DNA of 64,000 nt from JAGDMS01 sp050015455 (GTDB lineage Bacteria; Desulfobacterota; Binatia; HRBIN30): NCBI GenBank assembly GCA_050015455.1, contig JBEKBJ010000002.1, forward strand, positions 62,001 through 126,000, given 5' to 3'. The position numbers were made by a program, and so were the translations under genes. Positions 31,626 to 40,020 of this stretch are shown one piece after another. How positions within the stretch are numbered: position 1 is the stretch's first letter; each line of letters begins with the position of its first letter. The notes below the pieces were generated by a model. That model saw nothing but the letters and a program-made list of their open reading frames with translations. It was not told where the DNA came from and did not search any database.

Positions 31626-31735
31626 GATGAACTGTGTGGACTCGTGTTCCGTTTGTCAGACCAACGATTATCCGATACCGTCTTTCCGCCCCTTTCTCAA
31701 GGTGGAAACGCGCGCCTGAATGGGGTCTGCCCCGT

Positions 31736-32503
31736 TCAAAGTCGCACCGGCACGCCGCGTGCCGCGAGGTACTCTTTGCACTGCTGTACCGTGAACTCGC
31801 GGTAGTGAAAGATCGAGGCGGCGAGCGCAGCGGTAGCGCCGCCGATGGTGAGGCCTTCGTAGATGTGCTCAAGGGTGCCGACGCCGCCGGAAGCGATCAC
31901 CGGAAGCTGCACCGCGTCAGCAATGGCGCAAGTGAGCTCCAGATCGTAACCCACTTTGGTGCCGTCTCGATCCATGCTGGTGAGCAGGATTTCCCCAGCG
32001 CCGTGCGACTCCATCCGTCGCGCCCATTCGACGGCATCGATCTGGGTCGGCGTGCGGCCGCCGTGGATGTAGACTTCCCAGCGCGCCGGCGTACTGCCGG
32101 GTACCCTTTTGGCGTCGATGGCCACGACGATGCACTGGCTTCCGAAGCGCTCCGCTGCGATGCGGACGAAATCCGGGTCCTGCACGGCGGCCGTGTTGAT
32201 CGACACCTTGTCGCTGCCAGCGTTGAGCAGATCGCGCACGTCCTGAATCTCGCGCACGCCGCCGCCGACGGTGAGCGGCATGAACACGGTCTCCGCCGTG
32301 CGCGCCACGACGTCGAGGATGATCTTGCGGCGCTCGTGCGACGCGGTGATGTCAAGGAAGGTCAGTTCGTCGGCGCGCTCTTCGTCGTAGCGTTGTGCGA
32401 TCTCGACCGGGTCGCCGGCGTCGCGCAGGCCGACGAAGTTGACGCCCTTGACCACGCGGCCGTTTTGCACGTCGAGGCAGGGAATGATGCGTTTGGCGAG
32501 CAT
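31736..32503 (-). CDS. hisF: Imidazole glycerol phosphate synthase cyclase subunit
   Basis: 255 residues from MLAKRIIPCLDVQNGRVVKG, a (beta/alpha)8 barrel. Catalytic Asp in IPCLDV and Asp in DVTAS-type position (TFLDITASHE) are present, as are VGGGVREI, DKVSINTAAV and ASGGVGTLEHIYEG. It uses ammonia from HisH to make IGP and AICAR in histidine synthesis. Last gene of the his block; hisI/hisE do not follow, the next gene being ccmE. Confidence 0.95.
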   Translation of the reverse strand: MLAKRIIPCLDVQNGRVVKGVNFVGLRDAGDPVEIAQRYDEERADELTFLDITASHERRKIILDVVARTAETVFMPLTVGGGVREIQDVRDLLNAGSDKVSINTAAVQDPDFVRIAAERFGSQCIVVAIDAKRVPGSTPARWEVYIHGGRTPTQIDAVEWARRMESHGAGEILLTSMDRDGTKVGYDLELTCAIADAVQLPVIASGGVGTLEHIYEGLTIGGATAALAASIFHYREFTVQQCKEYLAARGVPVRL

Positions 32504-32609
32504 GAGAATCAGTAACTCCGTACCGTTCCGCGGGGATGGACTACGCTGCAACTACTGGCTGTGATAGCCGCCCCACGCCACCGCATCTGGCGAAAGGTCG
32601 AAACTTTCA

Positions 32610-33341
32610 TCACATCCCCGCTGCCGCCACCCGGACCGCCTCCGGCAGCTGCACCGTGCCGGTGTACAACGCACGCCCGACGATGACCGCATCGATGTTG
32701 ACCACACCGCAATCGCGCACCGCAATGATGTCGGCCAACGACCCGACACCACCGGAAGCCGTGACCGGTAGGCCGACGGCCTGTGCCACGGCGCAGGTTG
32801 CGGCCACGTTGACCCCCTCTTGCGTGCCGTCGCGGCTGATGTCGGTGTAAATGATGCGGCACGCACCGAGGTCCTGCGCCTGGCGAGCCAGATCAATCGC
32901 CGGCGTGCTGCTGGTCTCGATCCAGCCGCGCACCGCCACTTTGCCGTCGCGGGCATCGATGCCGACCGCGATGCGGCCCGGGAAACGCCGGCAGGCATCG
33001 CTTACCACCTCGGGCGTGGCCAGGGCTGCCGTGCCGAAGATGATGCGGTCTATGCCAAGCTGCAGCAACGTCGCTGCGCCTTCAACGCTACGCACCCCGC
33101 CGCCGATTTCAATCGGAATCGGTAGGGCGCGGCACAGCGCCGCGATAACGGCCCCGTTCACCGGCTCTCCACTGACCGCGCCATCAAGGTCGACGACGTG
33201 CAGGTATTCCGCGCCCTCCTGAACCCAGCGGTGACCCACCACCACCGGGTCATCTCCGTACACGGTCTCGGCACTCATGTCGCCGCGCAACAGGCGGACG
33301 CATTTGCCACCCTTCAGATCAATGGCGGGAATGATCAACAT
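32610..33341 (-). CDS. hisA: ProFAR isomerase
   Basis: 243 residues, MLIIPAIDLKGGKCVRLLRG, with the catalytic Asp in AIDLKGG and in IYTDISRDGT, plus EIGGGVRS and TASGGVGS phosphate loops. A (beta/alpha)8-barrel isomerase of histidine synthesis, paralogous to hisF. Placed between hisH and hisF in the usual order. Confidence 0.96.
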   Translation of the reverse strand: MLIIPAIDLKGGKCVRLLRGDMSAETVYGDDPVVVGHRWVQEGAEYLHVVDLDGAVSGEPVNGAVIAALCRALPIPIEIGGGVRSVEGAATLLQLGIDRIIFGTAALATPEVVSDACRRFPGRIAVGIDARDGKVAVRGWIETSSTPAIDLARQAQDLGACRIIYTDISRDGTQEGVNVAATCAVAQAVGLPVTASGGVGSLADIIAVRDCGVVNIDAVIVGRALYTGTVQLPEAVRVAAAGM

Positions 33342-33345
33342 ACGG

Positions 33346-34014
33346 TTACAGATTGGTTGCCCTCCTTATCAAGCAGGGGTCAGGCGAGGTTGCCGTTCCG
33401 GCGACGATCCCTCCGAAATTCTCCAGGATCTTCAAGCCCACCGTCTGGCTCTTCTCGGGGTGGTACTGTGTCGCAAAGACGTTGTCGCGAGCGATGGCGG
33501 AGGTGAACTCGACGCCGTACCCGGTCGTCGTAGCCGTCAGGCTCGCATCCGCCGGCACGACGTAGTACGAGTGCACGAAGTAGACGAAGGCTCCGTCGTT
33601 GATGCCCCGCAGGTGCCGCGGCTCGCCCTGCTTGCGGATTTGGTTCCATCCCATGTGCGGCACTTTCAAGCCCAGCGTCTCGGGGAAGCGTGCGACTCGC
33701 CCCGGAAAGATCCCCAGTCCGGGCACAGGGCCGAACTCTTCACTTTCCTCGAACAGAAGCTGCATGCCGAGGCAGATCCCCAGGAACGGCGTGCCGCGCG
33801 TGATGACCCGCCGGACCGTGTCGATCAGGCCGTAGGTGCGCAAGTTGTCCATGCACGCGCCGAAGGCGCCGACCCCCGGCAGCACCACGCCATTGGCGGC
33901 CTCGACGCGCTCTGGATCGCGGGTGACCTCCGCAAGATAGCCCACGTGCTCCAATCCCTTTTGCACCGAGCGCAGGTTCCCCATGCCGTAGTCGATGATG
34001 GCGATGGCCCGCAT
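33346..34014 (-). CDS. hisH: Imidazole glycerol phosphate synthase glutaminase subunit
   Basis: 222 residues. Class I glutamine amidotransferase: nucleophile Cys in FLGICLGMQLLFE, and the His and Glu of ATQYHPEKSQ. It supplies ammonia to HisF. It begins in the TAATG overlap with hisB (start base 34014). The C-terminus has about 15 residues beyond the usual end (GTATSPDPCLIRRATNL). Confidence 0.95.
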   Translation of the reverse strand: MRAIAIIDYGMGNLRSVQKGLEHVGYLAEVTRDPERVEAANGVVLPGVGAFGACMDNLRTYGLIDTVRRVITRGTPFLGICLGMQLLFEESEEFGPVPGLGIFPGRVARFPETLGLKVPHMGWNQIRKQGEPRHLRGINDGAFVYFVHSYYVVPADASLTATTTGYGVEFTSAIARDNVFATQYHPEKSQTVGLKILENFGGIVAGTATSPDPCLIRRATNL

Positions 34015-34646
34015 TACAGCGATCCCTTCGTGGACAAAACCCCCTCGAGGCGTGGATCGAACTGCGTCGCCTGGTCGAGAGCACGCGCCAGGGCTTTGAA
34101 ACTCGCCTCGATGATGTGGTGCGGGTTGCGCCCTTGCACCTGGTTGAGGTGCAAGTTTATCCCGACCTGGTTGGTGAACGCCGCCATGAAGTCGTGCACC
34201 AGCTCGGTGTCGAAGTTGCCGACCCGCGCCTGTTTGATTTTCAGGTTGTAGGCCAGGAATGGCCGCCCGCTCAAATCGACCACGGCGCTCACCAAAGCCT
34301 CATCGAGCGGGCAGGCCGCGTCGCCGAAGCGGCGGATACCGGCCTTGTCGCCCAAGGCTTGGCGCCACGCCTGGCCGAGTGCCAGACCCACGTCCTCGAC
34401 GGTGTGGTGCTGGTCGACGTCGATGTCGCCGCGGGCGCGCACGCTGAGATCGAAGAAGCCGTGGCGCGCGAAGATCTCCAGCATGTGATTGAGAAACGGG
34501 ATGCCGCTGTCGAGCGCCGCCTGTCCGCGGCCATCGAGGTTCAGCTCTACCGTGACGTCGGTCTCCTTCGTTTGCCGCGTCACGGTAGCCCGCCGGCCGC
34601 GGTTGAATCCGCGCATCCTGTTCCCCGGTGCCTTAGCTTTTGCCAT
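34014..34646 (-). CDS. hisB: Imidazoleglycerol-phosphate dehydratase
   Basis: 210 residues. Metal-binding motifs LNHMLEIFARHG, DQHHTVEDVG, RNPHHIIEASFKALARAL match IGPD. I take ATG 34646 (MAKAKAPGNRMRGFN), which has GGAGG 6 bases upstream; the longer frame overlaps hisD further. It overlaps hisD by 14 bases and hisH by 1 base. Confidence 0.95.
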   Translation of the reverse strand: MAKAKAPGNRMRGFNRGRRATVTRQTKETDVTVELNLDGRGQAALDSGIPFLNHMLEIFARHGFFDLSVRARGDIDVDQHHTVEDVGLALGQAWRQALGDKAGIRRFGDAACPLDEALVSAVVDLSGRPFLAYNLKIKQARVGNFDTELVHDFMAAFTNQVGINLHLNQVQGRNPHHIIEASFKALARALDQATQFDPRLEGVLSTKGSL

Positions 34647-35979
34647 CCTGTCCTCCCTGCCTCCGTCGTCCACTGCCGGTTCCGTTTAGAAACCGGCAAC
34701 GCACTGCAGCCGCGTGCGCATCATAGCCTTCCAGTGCCGCCAAGCGGACGACCGCCGGCGCCAGCCGCCGCAGCCCCTCGCGGGTAGCGGAAACCACGCT
34801 GGTCCATTTGACGAAATCATAGACGCCGAGCGGCGAGAAGAAGCGGGCGGTGCCGCCGGTGGGCAACACATGGTTGGGCCCGGCCAGATAATCGCCCAGC
34901 GCTGCCGGCGCAAACGGGCCCAGAAACAGCGCGCCAGCATTGCGGATGCGCTGCGCCCAGCGCTGTGGATTCTTGACGATCAGCTCCAAGTGCTCCGGCG
35001 CGATCTGATCGCTGAGCGCCACGGCTTCCTCGAGGTCACGCACGACGATCAGCGCGCCGCGCCGGCGCAACACCCGCGCGATGTCCTGCTGCCGCGGCAA
35101 GACGCAGAGCTGGCGATCGATCTCCGCCTGCACGGCGACCGCAAGGGCGCGTGCCGGCGTCAGCAAGATGGCGCATTCGTCGCCGCTGCCGTGCTCGGCT
35201 TGCGCCATCAGATCCGCGGCAACGTGCGCCGGCACCGCCGACGCATCGGCGATGACGACGACCTCGCTGGGCCCGGCGATGGCGTCGATGTCCACCGCGC
35301 CATACACGATCTTTTTCGCCGCCTGCACATAGGCGTTGCCTGGCCCGACGATCTTGTCGACGCGCGGCACGGTACCGGTGCCGTACGCCAACGCGGCAAC
35401 CGCCTGCGCGCCGCCCACGCGGAACACGGCGTGCACGCCGGCAATCGCCGCCGCCGCAAGCACAGCCGGGTTGAAGCCGTCCCGGCCCGGCGGCGACACC
35501 ATGATCACCTGGCGCACGCCAGCGACGCGGGCGGGAATGGCGTTCATCAGCACGGATGACGGATAGGCTGCGTGGCCGCCAGGCACATACAGACCGACCC
35601 GGTCGAGCGCCACGACCCGCTGTCCGAGCTGCAGCCCGAGCTTGTCGCGGTAGCTCCACGATTCCGGCAACTGGCGGCGGTGGAATGCCATGATCCGCCG
35701 CGCCCCGAGCCGCAACGCGCGCAATGCGTCCGGCGGCACCGTCTGCAGCGCCGCGCGCACCTCGCCGGCGCTGATACGCAACTGCGCCGGCTCGAGCGCC
35801 ACCCGGTCGAACCGGCGCGTAAACTCGATCACAGCTCGATCGCCGCGGCGGCGGACCGCATCGACGATGCGACGCACCTGCGGCTCGACCGCTGTGGTTG
35901 CATCGGCTCCGCGCTGGCGAATAGCGGCGAACTGGCGCGCGAAATCGGAGTCGCTAGTGGAAAGCAGGCGGACGCGCAT
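34633..35979 (-). CDS. hisD: Histidinol dehydrogenase
   Basis: 448 residues. Contains VGLYVPGGHAAYPSSVLMNA, KIVGPGNAYVQAAKK, AGPSEVVVIAD, the zinc and catalytic residues in AQAEHGSGDECAILLT, and APEHLELI and AGPNHVLPTGGTARF. Catalyses the last two oxidations to histidine. It starts 1 base after the murA stop codon, in the place where hisG is often found in related gene orders. Confidence 0.96.
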   Translation of the reverse strand: MRVRLLSTSDSDFARQFAAIRQRGADATTAVEPQVRRIVDAVRRRGDRAVIEFTRRFDRVALEPAQLRISAGEVRAALQTVPPDALRALRLGARRIMAFHRRQLPESWSYRDKLGLQLGQRVVALDRVGLYVPGGHAAYPSSVLMNAIPARVAGVRQVIMVSPPGRDGFNPAVLAAAAIAGVHAVFRVGGAQAVAALAYGTGTVPRVDKIVGPGNAYVQAAKKIVYGAVDIDAIAGPSEVVVIADASAVPAHVAADLMAQAEHGSGDECAILLTPARALAVAVQAEIDRQLCVLPRQQDIARVLRRRGALIVVRDLEEAVALSDQIAPEHLELIVKNPQRWAQRIRNAGALFLGPFAPAALGDYLAGPNHVLPTGGTARFFSPLGVYDFVKWTSVVSATREGLRRLAPAVVRLAALEGYDAHAAAVRCRFLNGTGSGRRRQGGQDGKS

Positions 35980-35980
35980 A

Positions 35981-37243
35981 TCAACCCCGTTGTTCCTTCA
36001 CCCGGCGGATGTCAGCGCCCAACGCCGAGAGCTTCTCCTCGATGCGGGTGTAGCCGCGGTCGAGGTGATAGACGCGGGAGACTTCGGTCTCGCCGTCAGC
36101 CGCCAGCCCCGCCAACACCAGACAGACGCTGGCGCGCAGATCGGTCGCCATCACCGGCGCACCGCTCAACGCCACCACACCGCGCACGAACGCACTGTGG
36201 CCCTGGACCTTGATGTCGGCGCCCATGCGATTGAGCTCCAACACGTGCATGAAACGGTTCTCGAAAATCGTCTCCGAGATCACGCTACGGCCATCGGCCA
36301 GCGCCATGAGAGCCATCATCTGCGCCTGGAGATCGGTGGGAAAACCAGGGTACGGCATGGTCTTGATGTCCACACTGCTCGGCCGGCCATTGCCGATGAC
36401 GCGAATCCCCTCTGCGTCTTCCTGCACCTCGACGCCGGCCTCGCGCAGCTTGAGGATGACCGCATGCAGGTGCTTGGCACGTGCGCCGCGGACGTAGACA
36501 TCACCCTCAGTGATGGCAGCGGCGATCATGAAGGTACCGGCTTCGATGCGATCGGGAATGATGGTGAAGTCGCACCCTCTGAGCGCGGAGACGGCCTCGA
36601 TGGTGATCACGTCTTCCCCGGCGCCGTTGATTTTGGCGCCCATCGCGGTCAGCGCGCGCGCCAAGTCGACGACTTCCGGCTCACGTGCGGCGTTCTCAAT
36701 GACCGTGGTGCCTGCGGCCAAAGTCGCCACCGTCATCAAGTGTTCCGTGGCCCCGACGGACGGCACATCGAGGTAGATGCGCGCGCCTTGCAGTCGCTCG
36801 GCTTCCGCTTCGACGTAGCCGTGCACGATGCGTATTCGCGCCCCCATCTTTTGCAAGCCTTCGAGATGCAGATCCACCGGCCGGCTGCCGATGGCGCAGC
36901 CGCCGGGAGTCGAGACGCGGGCGCGTCCGAAGCGCGCCAGCAACGGCCCCAACGCCAGGAAAGAGGCGCGCATGGTTTTCACCAGCTCGTACTGCGCCTC
37001 CAGCCGCGCCAGCCGTTCCGCTTGGACGCTGATGCTGCCGTCGCTCTCCGCCACGTGGGCCCCGAGATTTGCCAGCAGCCGCAAGGTGGTGCGGACATCC
37101 ACGACATGCGGGATACGGTGGAATGTGCAGCGCTCTGGCGTCATCAGCGAGGCGAGCAGGATCGGCAGCGCGGCGTTCTTGGCGCCGTCGACCACGACCT
37201 CGCCCTTGAGGCGACGTCCACCGCGAATGACGATCTTGTCCAT
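35981..37243 (-). CDS. murA: UDP-N-acetylglucosamine 1-carboxyvinyltransferase
   Basis: 420 residues, MDKIVIRGGRRLKGEVVVDG. The PEP-binding catalytic Cys is in STPGGCAIGSRPVDLHL; Lys in GAKNAALPIL and the late ASVCLVLAGLAADGETEV and DRGYTRIEEKLSALGADI are standard. First committed step of peptidoglycan synthesis. It follows prmC by 3 bases. Confidence 0.97.
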   Translation of the reverse strand: MDKIVIRGGRRLKGEVVVDGAKNAALPILLASLMTPERCTFHRIPHVVDVRTTLRLLANLGAHVAESDGSISVQAERLARLEAQYELVKTMRASFLALGPLLARFGRARVSTPGGCAIGSRPVDLHLEGLQKMGARIRIVHGYVEAEAERLQGARIYLDVPSVGATEHLMTVATLAAGTTVIENAAREPEVVDLARALTAMGAKINGAGEDVITIEAVSALRGCDFTIIPDRIEAGTFMIAAAITEGDVYVRGARAKHLHAVILKLREAGVEVQEDAEGIRVIGNGRPSSVDIKTMPYPGFPTDLQAQMMALMALADGRSVISETIFENRFMHVLELNRMGADIKVQGHSAFVRGVVALSGAPVMATDLRASVCLVLAGLAADGETEVSRVYHLDRGYTRIEEKLSALGADIRRVKEQRG

Positions 37244-37246
37244 GAC

Positions 37247-38167
37247 TTACCGCCGAGCCACCAAAGCGCGCGGCAGCCCGGCGTAATCCGCACGGATCGA
37301 CACCGAGCTGAACCCCGCCGCCCGCGCCAGCCGCTCAACTGCCGGGCCCTGGTCCGCCCCAATCTCCATCAGCAACCAGCCCCTTTCCGTCAGATATCGC
37401 GGCGCTTCCGCCACGATACGCTCCATCACAGCCAGGCCGTTCGGTCCTCCATCGAGAGCGCGACGTGGCTCCCAGGCAAGCTCCGGCTGCGCGCGCTGCA
37501 ATTCGCCCGAGGACACATACGGCGGATTGCAGACGATCGCATCGAAACACAGACCGCTCGCGGCCGAGAAGCCGTCGCTGACCAGAAAGTGTATGTGCTC
37601 CGCGGCAGCGTGCCTCCGCGCATTCAGTTGCGCCACGTCCAGCGCGGCCTCCGAGACGTCCAAAGCCCAGACGTGAGCGTGCGGCAACTCGCGCGCGAGG
37701 GCGACGGCGATGCAGCCGCTGCCGGTGCCGAGGTCGCAGAGGCGGAGCCGGCCATTACCCTGACCCTCTCTCAGGGGGAGAGAGAACCCGAAGGCAGACT
37801 TTGGCAATATCGCGACCGCCAATTCCACCAACAACTCGGTTTCCGGGCGCGGGATCAGAACGTCTGGTGTCACTGCGAAATCCAGTGACCAGAATTCTTG
37901 GTGGCCTACAATATACTGCGTTGGCTCATGCCGCTGCCGGCGTGCGACCGCGGCATCGAAACGCAATCGGCAGTCTGCGGAAACGACGCTGAGCCAGCGG
38001 GCGTACAGCGCTGCCCGATAGAGGCAGCAGCCGTGCGCCAACAGCACTTCGGCATCCAGGCGCGCCGTCGGGATGCCGGCAGCTGCCAGTGCGGCGGTTG
38101 CGGACTCGACCAGCGCGCCGACGGTGTCGGTCGGTTGGAGGATCTCACTCTGCTCCGTCGTGTTCAC
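37247..38167 (-). CDS. prmC: Release-factor glutamine methyltransferase
   Basis: 306 residues: helical N-terminal domain, SAM-binding LCDLGTGSGCIAVALARELP, and the substrate motif CNPPYVSSGEL. It methylates the GGQ glutamine of release factors; the gene follows prfA by 19 bases, the normal pairing. It is slightly long because of an insert of about 15 residues (ILPKSAFGFSLPLREGQGNG) just before the SAM motif. That insert coincides with a palindromic CCCTCTC/GGGAGAG repeat in the DNA. Confidence 0.95.
   Translation of the reverse strand: MNTTEQSEILQPTDTVGALVESATAALAAAGIPTARLDAEVLLAHGCCLYRAALYARWLSVVSADCRLRFDAAVARRQRHEPTQYIVGHQEFWSLDFAVTPDVLIPRPETELLVELAVAILPKSAFGFSLPLREGQGNGRLRLCDLGTGSGCIAVALARELPHAHVWALDVSEAALDVAQLNARRHAAAEHIHFLVSDGFSAASGLCFDAIVCNPPYVSSGELQRAQPELAWEPRRALDGGPNGLAVMERIVAEAPRYLTERGWLLMEIGADQGPAVERLARAAGFSSVSIRADYAGLPRALVARR
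37755..37790. repeat. Palindromic repeat inside prmC
   Basis: CTCTCTC (37766-37772) and GAGAGAG (37778-37784) around AGGGG, preceded by ACCCTGAC. It belongs to the same CCCTCTCCCT-AGGGAGAGG class as 39574-39592. It is read in frame as an extra SLPLREG segment of PrmC. Confidence 0.5.
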
Positions 38168-38186
38168 GGGTCGCTTGCCCTAGTCA

Positions 38187-39260
<1,074 letters not shown>

Positions 39261-39270
39261 TAACCATCAA

Positions 39271-39304
39271 AAAAGGGCGTGGGAGATCTCTCCCTCGCCC
39301 TTTT
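39271..39304 (-). terminator. Bidirectional-type hairpin terminator between rpmE and prfA
   Basis: AAAAGGGCG-T-GGGAGA-TC-TCTCCC-T-CGCCCTTTT: a 15-bp nearly perfect stem flanked by A- and T-runs. It lies 38 bases after the rpmE stop and just before prfA, so it probably ends or attenuates rpmE transcripts and uncouples ribosomal protein L31 level from the release factor operon. Confidence 0.85.
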
Positions 39305-39342
39305 GATGCGCCGCCATTCGGAGAGCAGATGCTCCGCGAGCG

Positions 39343-39546
39343 TTACTCTTGGATGCCGTACTTGCGTTTGAAGCGTTCGACGCGGCCAGCGGTGTCCACC
39401 AGCTTCTGCTTGCCGGTGAAGAAGGGATGACAGCTTGAACAGATCTCGACATGGATCATCGGCACCGTCGAGCGCGTCTCAATCACATTGCCACACGCGC
39501 AAACGATCCGCGCCGCCTCATACTTTGGATGTATACCCTCTTTCAT
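39343..39546 (-). CDS. rpmE: Ribosomal protein L31, zinc-binding type
   Basis: 67 residues starting MKEGIHPKYEAARIVCACGN. It keeps the four zinc-ribbon ligands of the C+ form: CxC in VCACGN and CxxC in ICSSCHPFFTGKQK. Ends ERFKRKYGIQE. It precedes prfA, the usual order. Confidence 0.97.
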   Translation of the reverse strand: MKEGIHPKYEAARIVCACGNVIETRSTVPMIHVEICSSCHPFFTGKQKLVDTAGRVERFKRKYGIQE

Positions 39547-39573
39547 CGGATTTCGCCTCTGGCACCCATTCCC

Positions 39574-39592
39574 CCTCTCCCTCAGGGAGAGG
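39574..39592. repeat. Palindromic CCTCTCCCT repeat
   Basis: CCTCTCCCT-C-AGGGAGAGG, 9-bp perfect arms, upstream of rpmE. Same class as the palindrome found inside prmC (37755-37790). It may be a dispersed repeat or a terminator of the membrane-protein operon upstream. Confidence 0.6.
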
Positions 39593-39701
39593 CCGGAATC
39601 AGGACTTCAATAGCATCCGACCTGCACGGTCGCAAGGAACCGGATCACACGAGCGTGAGCGGCACTCGGTGCGATTCCGCAAGGAGTTCTCCGACCAGCT
39701 T

Positions 39702-40007
39702 CTACTCCCGGAGCGTAGCGACGATGTTGTACACGGCGCCAACCAGCCCGCCGACAACCGCACCCGTCACGGCTCCGTAAATGAACCCCACGACGCTCCC
39801 CCTCCAGGTCACTGAATACCCGTAAAAGTATTGGTTGAGCAATTGCAGGTGGCTGCCGACGTTCGGGCCGCCCTTGATCACAAGCCACGCGGTCATGGCG
39901 AACAATCCCGCCCCGCCGAGCACGCCACACACCAGCGCCAACACCCCGGCGTGGAGCCGGGCGACAGCGCGGCTCACCTCGAAGGTCTCATCACGGGTTC
40001 CGGTCAT
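39702..40007 (-). CDS. Small membrane protein paralogous to the oxidoreductase C-terminus
   Basis: 101 residues from ATG 40007 (GGAGG upstream). A short soluble N-terminus, then two hydrophobic segments (LALVCGVLGGAGLFAMTAWL and VVGFIYGAVTGAVVGGLVGA) around IKGGPNVGSHLQLLNQYFYG. The same pattern, KGG.xVGkHLxLLxQYFxGxxxTWxGxxxG, forms the C-terminal domain of the FAD oxidoreductase encoded 13 bases upstream, so the two are homologous modules. Function unknown; possibly a membrane partner of that enzyme or of the glycosyltransferase. Confidence 0.75.
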   Translation of the reverse strand: MTGTRDETFEVSRAVARLHAGVLALVCGVLGGAGLFAMTAWLVIKGGPNVGSHLQLLNQYFYGYSVTWRGSVVGFIYGAVTGAVVGGLVGAVYNIVATLRE

Positions 40008-40020
40008 GTGTGGGCCTCCG

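Noticed and set aside
35690..37888. 732-codon plus-strand frame antisense to murA and prmC
   Set aside because: Same reason; murA and prmC motifs are intact on the minus strand.
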